Source: JBBQSU01 sp038234815
GTDB lineage: Bacteria > Planctomycetota > Phycisphaerae > Tepidisphaerales > Tepidisphaeraceae
Reading direction: 5' to 3'
DNA length: 10,430 nt
Assembly: GCA_038234815.1 (NCBI GenBank)
Contig: JBBQSU010000120.1
Location: 1-10,430, forward strand
The translations under genes were made by a program, and so were the position numbers. A model generated the notes under the pieces. It was not told the origin of the DNA. It did not search any database and worked only from the letters and a program-made list of their open reading frames with translations. This document shows positions 1-7,977 of the stretch, piece by piece (position 1 is the first letter of the stretch; every line of letters begins with the position of its first letter).

Positions 1-1956
<1,956 letters not shown>

Positions 1957-2075
1957 GGACAACCTGCCGGCGCGACCTCGAGCACGCTTTCGACCAAGCA
2001 ATAAAGGTGATCGCGCACCCTTAAAATTATGTAACTGTTTGTAAAAAATATAGTTACGAGATTTTCGTTCCGCGA

Positions 2076-2119
2076 AAAGGGGGTCCAAAGGGGGTCCCAA
2101 AGGGGTCCGAATGGGGTCG
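2076..2119 (+). repeat. Four-unit 11-base G-rich tandem repeat, G-quadruplex candidate
   Basis: The unit is AAAGGGGGTCC. Units one and two (2076-2086, 2087-2097) are identical. Units three and four (2098-2108, 2109-2119) are diverged. The G-runs end at 2083, 2094, 2105 and 2116, an exact 11-base period. Run lengths are 5, 5, 4 and 4 with intervening loops of 6, 7 and 7 bases, which meets the usual pattern for an intramolecular G-quadruplex on the + strand. An isolated AAAGGGGTC is also present at 3289-3297. Confidence 0.75.
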
Positions 2120-2177
2120 CTTTGCGGTGCCAGTGTTGTGCCCGCGGGGTTCAGAAGGTGGAAGGCCGGGTCCATTT

Positions 2178-2206
2178 TTTCGGATCGTCCCGATTCCGGT
2201 CCGAAA
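2178..2206. other. Hairpin in the katG downstream region
   Basis: TTTCGGA at 2178-2184 pairs with TCCGAAA at 2200-2206, with 15 bases between. An alternative nested fold pairs the CGGATCG region with CGATTCCG across a three-base loop. It lacks a T-run, so it does not look like an intrinsic terminator. It may be part of a dispersed intergenic repeat. Confidence 0.4.
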
Positions 2207-2309
2207 GAGAATCCCGCAGCGCAAACGCCAGCGCGAGCGGCCAACGGGGCAGGCACGGTCATCACTTCACGGTTGGTCATAAATATAGCCCTCTACCCTA
2301 AGGACGAGT

Positions 2310-2327
2310 GGTGCGCAAATGGGCGCC
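2310..2327 (+). repeat. 18-base box, copy 1
   Basis: The box reads GGTGCGC, six variable bases, then GCGCC. This copy is in direct orientation and differs from copy 2 at one base of 18. Copies 1 and 2 are separated by about 90 bases that include an AT-rich run at 2381-2418. Confidence 0.6.
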
Positions 2328-2418
2328 AAATGGGGCGATTTTCCAAGGGCAGAAACGTTAAGTCCTTGATTAAGCAGCGCTTAAAATTTTTGAAAATTTC
2401 TAAAATGGCTAAAATGAT

Positions 2419-2448
2419 GGTGCGCAGATGGGCGCCTATTCGCGCACC
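2419..2448. repeat. Fused inverted pair of the 18-base box, copies 2 and 3
   Basis: Copy 2 (2419-2436) is in direct orientation. Copy 3 (2431-2448) is on the opposite strand and shares the central GGCGCC palindrome (2431-2436) with copy 2, so the 30 bases form an imperfect dyad. The outer arms pair over eight bases (TGGTGCGC at 2418-2425 with GCGCACCA at 2442-2449). Such a dyad could be a protein binding or recombination site, or an RNA hairpin. No T-run follows it. Confidence 0.6.
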
Positions 2449-2501
2449 ACTTTGGCGGTCTGGGTAAGACAGACTCTCGCGGGGCGTCCGGCTCATTCCC
2501 G

Positions 2502-2594
2502 CCGATCCGTCCGTGCGTGCCCAAGATCACTCCCCGCCCGCACGGATCGGACGACCCGCCGCCGGCATCCTCACGTCTGCCCGCGGCCGGCGGG
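2502..2594. other. Two adjacent GC-rich hairpins
   Basis: CCGATCCGT (2502-2510) pairs with ACGGATCGG (2542-2550), and CCCGCCG (2555-2561) pairs with CGGCGGG (2588-2594). Together with the terminator-like hairpin downstream this could be part of a structured transcript. In DNA this GC-rich, chance stems of this length are not rare, so support is modest. Confidence 0.3.
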
Positions 2595-2730
2595 AGCGCT
2601 TGCTGAGAATGCCATTCCATCCCTCCCTGAATGTGGCAACGGCCTCGGTCCCGGGTTATGGGTTCACGAATTGGCGAGAGCCGACTGAAGCGTAGTGGGC
2701 TTCGGAAAAAGAAGTGAAGGTTCCTGATGG

Positions 2731-2766
2731 AGAGCCGGCCAGTTTGAATGGCCCGCCTGCTCTTTT
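2731..2766 (+). terminator. Candidate intrinsic terminator upstream of the toxin-antitoxin remnant
   Basis: AGAGC (2731-2735) pairs with GCTCT (2759-2763), and inside it GGCCA (2737-2741) pairs with TGGCC (2749-2753) around a seven-base loop. A run of four T (2763-2766) follows directly. The internal loop is asymmetric (1 by 5 bases), so it is not a perfect terminator. It would insulate the promoter at 2772 from upstream transcription. No gene on the + strand is visible between katG and this point. Confidence 0.4.
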
Positions 2767-2771
2767 GACCT

Positions 2772-2800
2772 TTGGTATCGGCCGCCAGGTCGGCTAAAAT
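2772..2800 (+). promoter_or_regulatory. Sigma-70-like promoter for the toxin-antitoxin pair
   Basis: A -35 box TTGGTA (2772-2777, four of six consensus bases) and a -10 box TAAAAT (2795-2800, five of six) are separated by exactly 17 bases. Transcription would begin near 2807, about 19 bases before the antitoxin start. The spacer contains a small dyad, GCCG (2781-2784) and CGGC (2791-2794), which could be an autoregulatory operator as is common for type II systems. That last point is inference. Confidence 0.45.
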
Positions 2801-2813
2801 ACGCTGGAATTTG

Positions 2814-2819
2814 AAAGGA
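2814..2819 (+). promoter_or_regulatory. Ribosome binding site of the antitoxin
   Basis: AAAGGA lies six bases before an ACG codon at 2826-2828, an ideal distance. No ATG or GTG lies in frame nearby. This placement is what suggests that the original ATG has become ACG. Confidence 0.5.
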
Positions 2820-2825
2820 ACCGCG

Positions 2826-3017
2826 ACGTCGCCGCAAACGCTCAAAATCGGCAAGGAACGACTGGTGGTGCTGCGCGAACAGGATTACAGGAAGCTCCTC
2901 GCCCGGATCGGGGCCGAGCACGAAATGGATGCTGCTGACGCTGCCGAAAGCCGGTGCCGCATGAAAAAGCCTGGTGGCAAGACGCTGGCGCAGTTGAAGA
3001 AGAAGCTGGCGCTGTGA
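2826..3017 (+). CDS. Type II toxin-antitoxin antitoxin, start codon ACG or lost
   Basis: A small protein of about 63 residues, charged, with a Lys- and Arg-rich C-terminus ending in KTLAQLKKKLAL and stopping seven bases before the toxin start. The N-terminal part (TLKIGKERLVVLREQDYRKLLAR) has the look of short Phd/AbrB-like antitoxins that precede RelE/ParE toxins. It would bind DNA and its partner toxin. The start is the odd point: the promoter (-35 at 2772) excludes a start at the upstream TTG at 2772, and the TTG at 2811 sits before the ribosome binding site. The best placed codon is ACG at 2826. Either ACG is used weakly or the gene is silenced. The reading frame itself is intact. The exact family is not certain. 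Confidence 0.55.
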   Translation, partial: TSPQTLKIGKERLVVLREQDYRKLLARIGAEHEMDAADAAESRCRMKKPGGKTLAQLKKKLAL

Positions 3018-3023
3018 AATACG

Positions 3024-3279
3024 ATGCGCTACCAGCTAATTATCAAACCTGCCGCGGAACGGGAAATCGACCGCCTGGCGCGTACGGTGCAACGCCGTGT
3101 GACAGAGGCCTTGGCCCGCATTCAAGAAGTCCCGCGGGCACGGAACCGTCAAACTGACTGGCACGCAATCGGCGTATCGGATTCGGGTTGGCGATTGGCG
3201 CATTTTTTACGAAATCGATGACCTCGCAGTCACCGTGTTCATCACCATAGTGGCGCATCGCCGCGAAGTATATCGGTAG
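3024..3279 (+). pseudogene. RelE/ParE-family toxin, frameshifted
   Basis: The first frame (from ATG 3024) encodes MRYQLIIKPAAEREIDRL and continues to EVPR, the usual start of RelE/ParE mRNA-interferase or gyrase-poisoning toxins. Around 3132-3138 (CCGCGGG) the match moves into the frame starting at 3136, which reads GHGTVKLTG, YRIRVGDWRIFYEID and ends AHRREVYR before TAG at 3277-3279. Joined, the two parts give about 84 residues, the family's normal length, with all usual blocks. One extra base or two lost bases would explain the break. Left alone, the first frame runs on to a foreign tail ending at 3221 and lacks the conserved C-terminal block. It is a pseudogene unless the break is a sequencing error or a programmed frameshift. 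Confidence 0.8.
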
Positions 3280-3432
3280 GCGCGTCCTAAAGGGGTCATT
3301 GTTTATTCTGTCATAATCCTTGTTGCAGATGCGCGTTCGCGCAGAATAGGCATCTTTTCTGCCTCGCCGGTCGCGGGCCTTTGCTTCGGCTCCTCGCAAT
3401 CGCTCTAATATCGGCAGGAGCGAATCGGGCTG

Positions 3433-4980
3433 ATGAAAAAGTTCGTCATTATCGGTGCGGGGGTGGGCGGGCTGGCGGCGGGGATTCGGCTGGCGGTGCG
3501 GGGGCAATCGGTCACGATCCTGGAGAAAAATCCGCGCGTCGGGGGGAAGCTGAATCTGTGGGAAGTTGGACACCCCGCCCGGCCGGACGAGCGGCCGTTT
3601 CGGTTTGATACCGGGCCCAGTTTGCTCACGCTGCCGGCGATATTTGTATCGCTGTTTGCCGACGCCGGCGAGGCCTTGTCTGACCACCTGGAACTGTTGC
3701 GGCTTGATCCAATCGCGCGGTTTCGATTCAGTGACGGTTCGCAATTTTCTCTGCGGGCTGACGAAAAGGCCCGTCTGGCCGAGGTCGCACGTTTCTCGCC
3801 CGATGATGTTGAAGGCTGGAAACGCCTGGCCGAAAGAGGGCGGAAGGTGTGGGACCTTTCGGCCGATGCTTTCTTGCAGCACGCCCCCGAACAATTACTG
3901 CATGGCAGCAAATTCGGGCCGATCGACGGATTGAAGATGCTTGCACTGCCGTTTCGCGTGGGCATGTTTTCCACTTTCGCCCGGTGGGTGGACCGGGAGA
4001 TCAAATCCCCTCGCCTGCGCGACGTGCTTTATCAGTATGCGACTTATGCCGGTTCCAGCCCGCAGAAAGCGCCCGCAACGCTCACGTGTATTCCCTATGC
4101 CGAGATGCACTTTGGCGCGTGGTATCCCCGCGGGGGGATGTATAAGCTGGCCGAGGCATTGGAAAAAATAGCCCGCAAGGTGGGGGTGCAGATTCGCACG
4201 CACGCAAGCGTGTCGCGCATTCTGATCGAGGCTGATTCAGATGGTCGGGCGAGCAGGAAATGGCGCGTCAAAGGCGTGAAACTGCTTGCCGGTGAAGAAA
4301 TCGCCGCCGACGCCGTGATCGCCAACAGCGACGTGGTTTACACCTATCGGGAGTTGATTGACGCGCGCTTTCGGCCGAAATTCACCGACCGGAAGCTGGC
4401 GAAACTTCGTCCGGGGGGCAGCGGATTTGTCATGCTCCTGGGGATTGAGGGCAAGCTGCCGGAACTGGCGCACCACAACAAGTTCATGCCGGCGGACTAT
4501 TCGGCAGAAATCCAGGCGACGTTCCAAACCGGAACATTGCCCGACGACCCGGCGATCTACCTTTGCGCCAGTTCGCGCACGGACGACACGCAAGCCCCCG
4601 ACGGCTGCGAAAACCTGTTCGTTCTTTGCTCGGCCCCGCCACTGGACGGGCGAATCAACTGGAATGCCGAGGGGCCGAAGTATCGGGCCAAAATTCTGCG
4701 CGCGCTGGAAAAGAACTGGGGACTGGCCGGCTTGTCCAAGCGGATCGTCGTCGATCGCCTATTTACGCCGGCGCACCTTGAAAGCCAGTACAACGCCAAC
4801 GCGGGCAGCATTTATGGCATTGATAGTAATAGCCGCAAGAGCGCCTTTTTGCGCCCGCCCAATCGCGACCGGCACATCGCCGGGTTGTTCTTTGCCGGTG
4901 GGGCGACCCACCCCGGCGGCGGGCTGCCGCTGGTGGCCCTCAGTGGCAAGATCGCCAGTGAACTGGCAACCGAGCCTTAG
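3433..4980 (+). CDS. crtI: CrtI-type FAD-dependent phytoene/carotenoid desaturase
   Basis: A 515-residue flavoprotein of the CrtI group, which desaturates phytoene-like carotenoid precursors at the membrane surface. The N-terminus carries the FAD-binding Rossmann motif GAGVGG (residues 8-13), the ribose-binding Glu31, and the following RVGGK (35-39). The C-terminus carries the CrtI signature FAGGATHPGGGLP (487-499) and a following SGK. Length and both end motifs match the family. The start at 3433 gives the canonical MKKFVIIGAG opening and has AGGAG at 3416-3420, with a rather long spacer of 12 bases. No phytoene synthase (crtB) or cyclase is adjacent, so whether it makes lycopene or acts on another carotenoid or diapocarotenoid cannot be read from the window. 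Its last bases overlap the convergent dehydrogenase gene by four. Confidence 0.88.
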   Translation: MKKFVIIGAGVGGLAAGIRLAVRGQSVTILEKNPRVGGKLNLWEVGHPARPDERPFRFDTGPSLLTLPAIFVSLFADAGEALSDHLELLRLDPIARFRFSDGSQFSLRADEKARLAEVARFSPDDVEGWKRLAERGRKVWDLSADAFLQHAPEQLLHGSKFGPIDGLKMLALPFRVGMFSTFARWVDREIKSPRLRDVLYQYATYAGSSPQKAPATLTCIPYAEMHFGAWYPRGGMYKLAEALEKIARKVGVQIRTHASVSRILIEADSDGRASRKWRVKGVKLLAGEEIAADAVIANSDVVYTYRELIDARFRPKFTDRKLAKLRPGGSGFVMLLGIEGKLPELAHHNKFMPADYSAEIQATFQTGTLPDDPAIYLCASSRTDDTQAPDGCENLFVLCSAPPLDGRINWNAEGPKYRAKILRALEKNWGLAGLSKRIVVDRLFTPAHLESQYNANAGSIYGIDSNSRKSAFLRPPNRDRHIAGLFFAGGATHPGGGLPLVALSGKIASELATEP

Positions 4981-5972
4981 GCCTGGGTCGGCATCATGGC
5001 GTGCGTTACTTCGGCCTGAAGCGCTTCGCCATTTAAAAACCGCAGGGTTTCGTCGATGGCGAAGCTGCCCATGTCCTTGCAGGCCTGGTTCATTGCGCCG
5101 GCGATGTGCGGGGTGATGAGGATGTTTGCTTCCTTGAGGAGCGGGGAATCGGCGGGCGGGGGTTCGGGATCGGTCACGTCAAGGGAAATATAAAGCGGGC
5201 GCCTGCGGACTTCGTTTAGCAGCGCCGCCTCGTCCACCAAGGCCCCGCGAGAGGTGTTAATCAGCACCGCATGATCGGGCAGAAGGGCAAGCGTGTGGGC
5301 ATTAAACATGTGCCGGGTCTCGGGGATGTTCGGGGCGTGGATCGACACGACGGGACAGCGGCAGGCGTCGTCGAGCGACACCAGCGTTACGCCCATCGAT
5401 CGCGCCTGCTCGGCGGTCACGTAAGGGTCGTACAAATAAATGCTGACGCCGGGATAAGCCTTAAGCAGCCGGATCGTCTCGCGCCCGACCCGCGACGCGC
5501 CGATCAGCCCAACTTGAATGTCCTGCAGCTCGCGGCACACGGCCCGGCGCCGCTGAACTTCCTGCCGGTCGCCGGCCATATAGGCGCGTGTGAGCCAGGG
5601 GACCTGCTTCAGCAACGACACCATCATGGCTACCGTAAAATGCGCCACCGGCACGGCATTGGCCGCCGCCGAGTTGGTCACCTTAATTCCGCGATCGAAA
5701 ACCGCATCGCCTACCAGCGACTTCACCGAGCCGGCGCTGTGGGCAATCAGGCCAAGCTGCGGGGCCGTGCCTAAAATGGATGGATCGATGGCCGGGGTGC
5801 CCCAGCCGGTGATGAGCACGCGGGCCTCGGCCAGCACGCGCTCCGCGGCCTGCGGCAGAACCGGCCCGTGGATTTGGGCTTGCTCGGATAGCCGGGCCAG
5901 ATCGGTCGGCCGAAACATTCGCCCGTGGGTGTGCTCGGGTAGAAGGAAGACCACGCTTGGTTTGCTCGACAT
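4977..5972 (-). CDS. D-isomer-specific 2-hydroxyacid dehydrogenase
   Basis: A 331-residue cytosolic NAD(P)-dependent oxidoreductase. The catalytic triad is visible: Arg242 in NTSRGALVDE, Glu270 in VTDPEPPP and His289 in ITPHIAG. The nucleotide-binding motif is GASRVG (158-163), a variant of GxGxxG with Ser at the second Gly, followed by an acidic residue in YDP (Asp182) that points to NAD rather than NADP. Family members include phosphoglycerate, glyoxylate and hydroxypyruvate dehydrogenases. The substrate here is not clear, and there is no C-terminal ACT domain as in long SerA forms. GGAG (plus-strand 5980-5983) lies seven bases before the ATG at 5972. The gene is divergent from lipA (37 bases apart) and convergent with the desaturase. 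Confidence 0.9.
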   Translation of the reverse strand: MSSKPSVVFLLPEHTHGRMFRPTDLARLSEQAQIHGPVLPQAAERVLAEARVLITGWGTPAIDPSILGTAPQLGLIAHSAGSVKSLVGDAVFDRGIKVTNSAAANAVPVAHFTVAMMVSLLKQVPWLTRAYMAGDRQEVQRRRAVCRELQDIQVGLIGASRVGRETIRLLKAYPGVSIYLYDPYVTAEQARSMGVTLVSLDDACRCPVVSIHAPNIPETRHMFNAHTLALLPDHAVLINTSRGALVDEAALLNEVRRRPLYISLDVTDPEPPPADSPLLKEANILITPHIAGAMNQACKDMGSFAIDETLRFLNGEALQAEVTHAMMPTQA

Positions 5973-6009
5973 TGGCTTACTCCGTAAAATCGCCGGACCT
6001 TATTTCTCC

Positions 6010-6927
6010 ATGACAGTTTCTCTGAATCATCTCGTTTTATCGAATGTCGACCCCGCTGTCATGGCGTTGCCGGCACGAAAGCCGTCGTGGTTGAAGATGA
6101 AGATGCCCGGCGGGGAAGGCTATGCCCGGCTGCTGACACTGGTGAACGACCAGCGCCTGCACACCGTCTGCCAGAGCGCCAAGTGCCCCAACATGGGTGA
6201 ATGCTGGAGCGCTGGCACGGCCACGCTGATGATTCTTGGCGACGTCTGTACGCGAAGCTGCGGATTCTGCCACATCGCCACCGGCCGTCCGCCGGTGCTT
6301 GATCTGGAAGAACCCGTGCGCGTCGGATATGCCGTTGCCCAGATGAAACTGAAGCACACGGTGTTAACCAGCGTCAATCGTGATGAACTGCCCGACGGCG
6401 GGGCGGCGGTGTGGGCGCACACGATCCGGGAAATCCGCAGGCAATCGCCTGGCACCAGCATCGAGGTGCTGATTCCCGATTTCTGTGGCGACTGGAACGC
6501 TTTGCAACTGGTTTTGGACGAGCGGCCGGAAATCCTCAATCACAACCTTGAATCCGTCCCGCGTCTCTATCCCACCGTCCGTCCGCAGGCGAAGTATTCC
6601 CGGTCACTAAAACTGTTGCAAATTTCCAGGCAGCAGGGGCTGCTTACCAAGACCGGTATCATGCTGGGCCTTGGCGAAGAGGAACATGAAGTCGAAAGCC
6701 TGCTGGACGACCTGGTTTCGATTGGCGGGGACATTCTGACCATCGGCCAATACCTACAGCCCACGCCGAATCACCTGAAGGTTGAGCGGTGGGTCAGCCC
6801 GGCCGAATTTGCCCGGTGGAAACAGATTGGCGAGGGCAAGGGCATCCGTCACGTAGAATCCGGCCCGCTAGTCCGCTCCAGCTACCACGCCGAAAAGCAG
6901 GTAAGCGCCCACGCCGCAGTGAGCTAA
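6010..6927 (+). CDS. lipA: Lipoyl synthase (radical SAM)
   Basis: LipA inserts two sulfurs into octanoyl groups on lipoyl domains of dehydrogenase complexes and the glycine cleavage H protein. The 305-residue protein has both iron-sulfur sites: the auxiliary cluster motif CX4CX5C (Cys54, Cys59, Cys65, in VCQSAKCPNMGECW) and the radical SAM CX3CX2C (Cys80, Cys84, Cys87, in CTRSCGFC). The C-terminal RSSY (289-292), whose serine binds the auxiliary cluster in known structures, is intact. The frame stays open far upstream, but that part lies antisense to the dehydrogenase, so I place the start at 6010. An ATG at 6061 is an alternative. Neither start has a strong ribosome binding site. No lipB or lipM is adjacent. 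Confidence 0.95.
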   Translation: MTVSLNHLVLSNVDPAVMALPARKPSWLKMKMPGGEGYARLLTLVNDQRLHTVCQSAKCPNMGECWSAGTATLMILGDVCTRSCGFCHIATGRPPVLDLEEPVRVGYAVAQMKLKHTVLTSVNRDELPDGGAAVWAHTIREIRRQSPGTSIEVLIPDFCGDWNALQLVLDERPEILNHNLESVPRLYPTVRPQAKYSRSLKLLQISRQQGLLTKTGIMLGLGEEEHEVESLLDDLVSIGGDILTIGQYLQPTPNHLKVERWVSPAEFARWKQIGEGKGIRHVESGPLVRSSYHAEKQVSAHAAVS

Positions 6928-7022
6928 GAGGGTCAGCACCCACGCCCGCAGGAGACAGGACATAGTCAACTGCGCAGCAACACGCCGTGTCGTGATGACT
7001 CCAGGCGTATTTCATCGGCTTG

Positions 7023-7106
7023 TCGCACCCCGCACAATTTTTCCGTCGCCATCGCCAACCGGAACGGGGTGCGATCCCCGCCGCCCAACCCATGAGGGTT
7101 GGGCGG
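7023..7106. other. Two strong adjacent hairpins between convergent genes
   Basis: The first stem pairs 7023-7032 (TCGCACCCCG) with 7065-7074 perfectly, and an inner stem TTCCG (7041-7045) pairs with CGGAA (7060-7064), stacked directly on one side with an eight-base bulge on the other. The second hairpin is a perfect 11-base stem (7081-7091 with 7096-7106) closed by ATGA. Only six bases separate them. Neither side has a T-run, so they are not classical intrinsic terminators. They may end or stabilise the converging lipA and ferritin-like transcripts, or belong to a REP-like element. Confidence 0.6.
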
Positions 7107-7166
7107 TCGAGCGGCTTTGGGCTGCGGAATATTACACCAAAGGGTGGCGGCGCTTTGGTTCGTGGG

Positions 7167-7676
7167 CTAATTCGCCGACTCTTCTTTTTCAAATTCCGCC
7201 GCTTGGATCAAAACTTCTTTCGTAGCGATCTGAGTGAGTTTTTTGTCCGCGGCGCCTTCTTCATCGAGCGTCTGTTGGAGGAGCTTGGCGGCCGCAGTGT
7301 GACCGAGCACTTCCGCGAGCGCGCGGATCGTGCCGTACGCGGCCATTTCGTAGTGTTCCACTCGCTGGGCGGCTCCGATCAACGCAGCATCGATCACCGC
7401 GCCTGGACCATCTTCCTCAATGACTTCCTTGCCTTCTTCCACCAGCCCCTCCATGGCCGCACACTTCTTGCCCGTCAGCTTGATGCCCAGCTCCTGGCCG
7501 ATCTGGTTGAGGCGTTCGACGTGCCCCTTGGTTTCTTCCAAGTGCGAACTGAAGGCCTTTTTCAGACCAGCATGGGTCGCCTTCTTTTCCATCTTGGGAA
7601 GGGCTTTCAATAACTGATTCTCAGCGCTGAAAACGTCCTTCAACTCGTCTTCGAACAAATCACTAAGTGATTCCAT
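7167..7676 (-). CDS. Ferritin-like DUF892 (YciE/YciF family) protein
   Basis: A 169-residue all-helical protein. It starts MESLSDLFEDELKDVFSAENQLLKALPKM, the standard opening of the DUF892 family, whose members form ferritin-like four-helix bundles with a di-iron site and are often induced by stress. Candidate metal ligands are Glu19, Glu47/Glu48 and His52 of helix 2, Asp96, and Glu107/His108 in the QRVEHYE block (104-110), with Glu139/Glu140 and Asp144 later. The start is set by AAAGGA (plus-strand 7683-7688), six bases before the ATG at 7676. A longer frame to 7718 would place this site inside the gene. It is a single gene converging on lipA. Its biochemical role in this organism is not established by sequence. 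Confidence 0.9.
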   Translation of the reverse strand: MESLSDLFEDELKDVFSAENQLLKALPKMEKKATHAGLKKAFSSHLEETKGHVERLNQIGQELGIKLTGKKCAAMEGLVEEGKEVIEEDGPGAVIDAALIGAAQRVEHYEMAAYGTIRALAEVLGHTAAAKLLQQTLDEEGAADKKLTQIATKEVLIQAAEFEKEESAN

Positions 7677-7682
7677 GGCGTA

Positions 7683-7688
7683 TCCTTT
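7683..7688 (-). promoter_or_regulatory. Ribosome binding site fixing the ferritin-like start
   Basis: Read on the minus strand, AAAGGA ends six bases before the ATG at 7676. It favours this start over an upstream ATG at 7718. Confidence 0.65.
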
Positions 7689-7965
7689 GTAAGAGTGGTT
7701 GGAGGTTACGCAGGCCACTCACGCGGTACTAGAAGGGCAGTTACCGATTGGGGGGTCAGGTTTCTACCGGCGGGGGCCGTAAGAAGTTAAACCGAGGCGA
7801 CTGTGATAACCCTTTTCGGCGCCTCGCCTGAATACGCGCAATGTCGGCCCGACTCCCGTTTCGGCCATGCGCAATCGAAACACTTCAGATCAGATAGGAT
7901 TGCAAATTCGCAGTTGGATAAGAGCCTGTTGCAATGCGCGTCTCGCTAAACACCTTGATCGGCTT

Positions 7966-7971
7966 TACAAT
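7966..7971 (+). promoter_or_regulatory. Candidate -10 box for a leaderless prmC transcript
   Basis: TACAAT fits the TANNNT pattern and ends six bases before the ATG at 7978. Transcription starting about seven bases downstream would begin at or next to the start codon. The absence of a Shine-Dalgarno sequence upstream of 7978 agrees with this. No good -35 box is visible at 17 bases. Confidence 0.35.
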
Positions 7972-7977
7972 TTTGCC

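Larger units (their letters stand above)
1957..2771. other. Long gene-poor intergenic stretch with repeats and hairpins
   Basis: I find no believable protein gene in these 815 bases. Open frames on both strands here give basic, low-complexity translations without recognisable domains or ribosome binding sites. The stretch holds a 6-base inverted repeat (2031-2036 with 2052-2057), a short hairpin (2062-2078), an 11-base G-rich tandem array, a 7-base hairpin (2178-2206), three copies of an 18-base box around an AT-rich segment, two GC-rich hairpins (2502-2594) and a terminator-like hairpin near 2731-2766. Composition alternates between very GC-rich and AT-rich blocks, unlike the flanking genes. 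It could be a decayed mobile element, a non-coding RNA locus or regulatory DNA. The sequence does not decide between these. Confidence 0.6.
7677..7977. other. Divergent intergenic region between the ferritin-like gene and prmC
   Basis: This holds the ferritin-like ribosome binding site, a GGGGGGTCAGG segment at 7750-7760 and a hairpin pairing CGAGGCG (7793-7799) with CGCCTCG (7820-7826) over a 20-base loop. A frame in phase with prmC is open from 7867, but its translation before residue 7978 does not resemble the PrmC N-terminus. I see no clear -35/-10 pair for the minus-strand gene. Confidence 0.45.

Noticed and set aside
2111..2467. Open frame of 118 codons on the + strand after katG
   Set aside because: It begins inside the G-rich repeat array, crosses the 18-base boxes, has no ribosome binding site and gives a basic translation with no domain.
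2381..2854. Open frame of 157 codons on the - strand
   Set aside because: It runs antisense through the hairpins, the terminator candidate, the promoter and the antitoxin start, and its translation has no recognisable feature.
3299..3317. TTGTTT and CATAAT as a promoter for the desaturase
   Set aside because: Only seven bases separate the two boxes, far from the required spacing of about 17.
3327..3360. Hairpin AGATGC/GCATCT followed by TTTCT as a terminator after the toxin remnant
   Set aside because: The stem has only six pairs around a 17-base loop and the T-run is interrupted. A competing short hairpin lies inside it.
5590..6009. Upstream extension of the lipA reading frame
   Set aside because: It lies antisense to the dehydrogenase coding sequence and its translation is unlike any LipA N-terminus. 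LipA-like sequence begins only after 6010.
6794..7192. Cys-rich open frame on the - strand overlapping the lipA end
   Set aside because: Its CxxC-like residues looked like a zinc site, but half lies antisense to lipA and the other half covers the strong hairpins. No start signal supports it.
7020..7613. Open frame of 197 codons on the + strand
   Set aside because: It is almost entirely antisense to the well-supported ferritin-like gene.
7867..7977. Longer prmC start at the ATG at 7867
   Set aside because: The added 37 residues do not resemble PrmC, and the usual family opening begins right after 7978.
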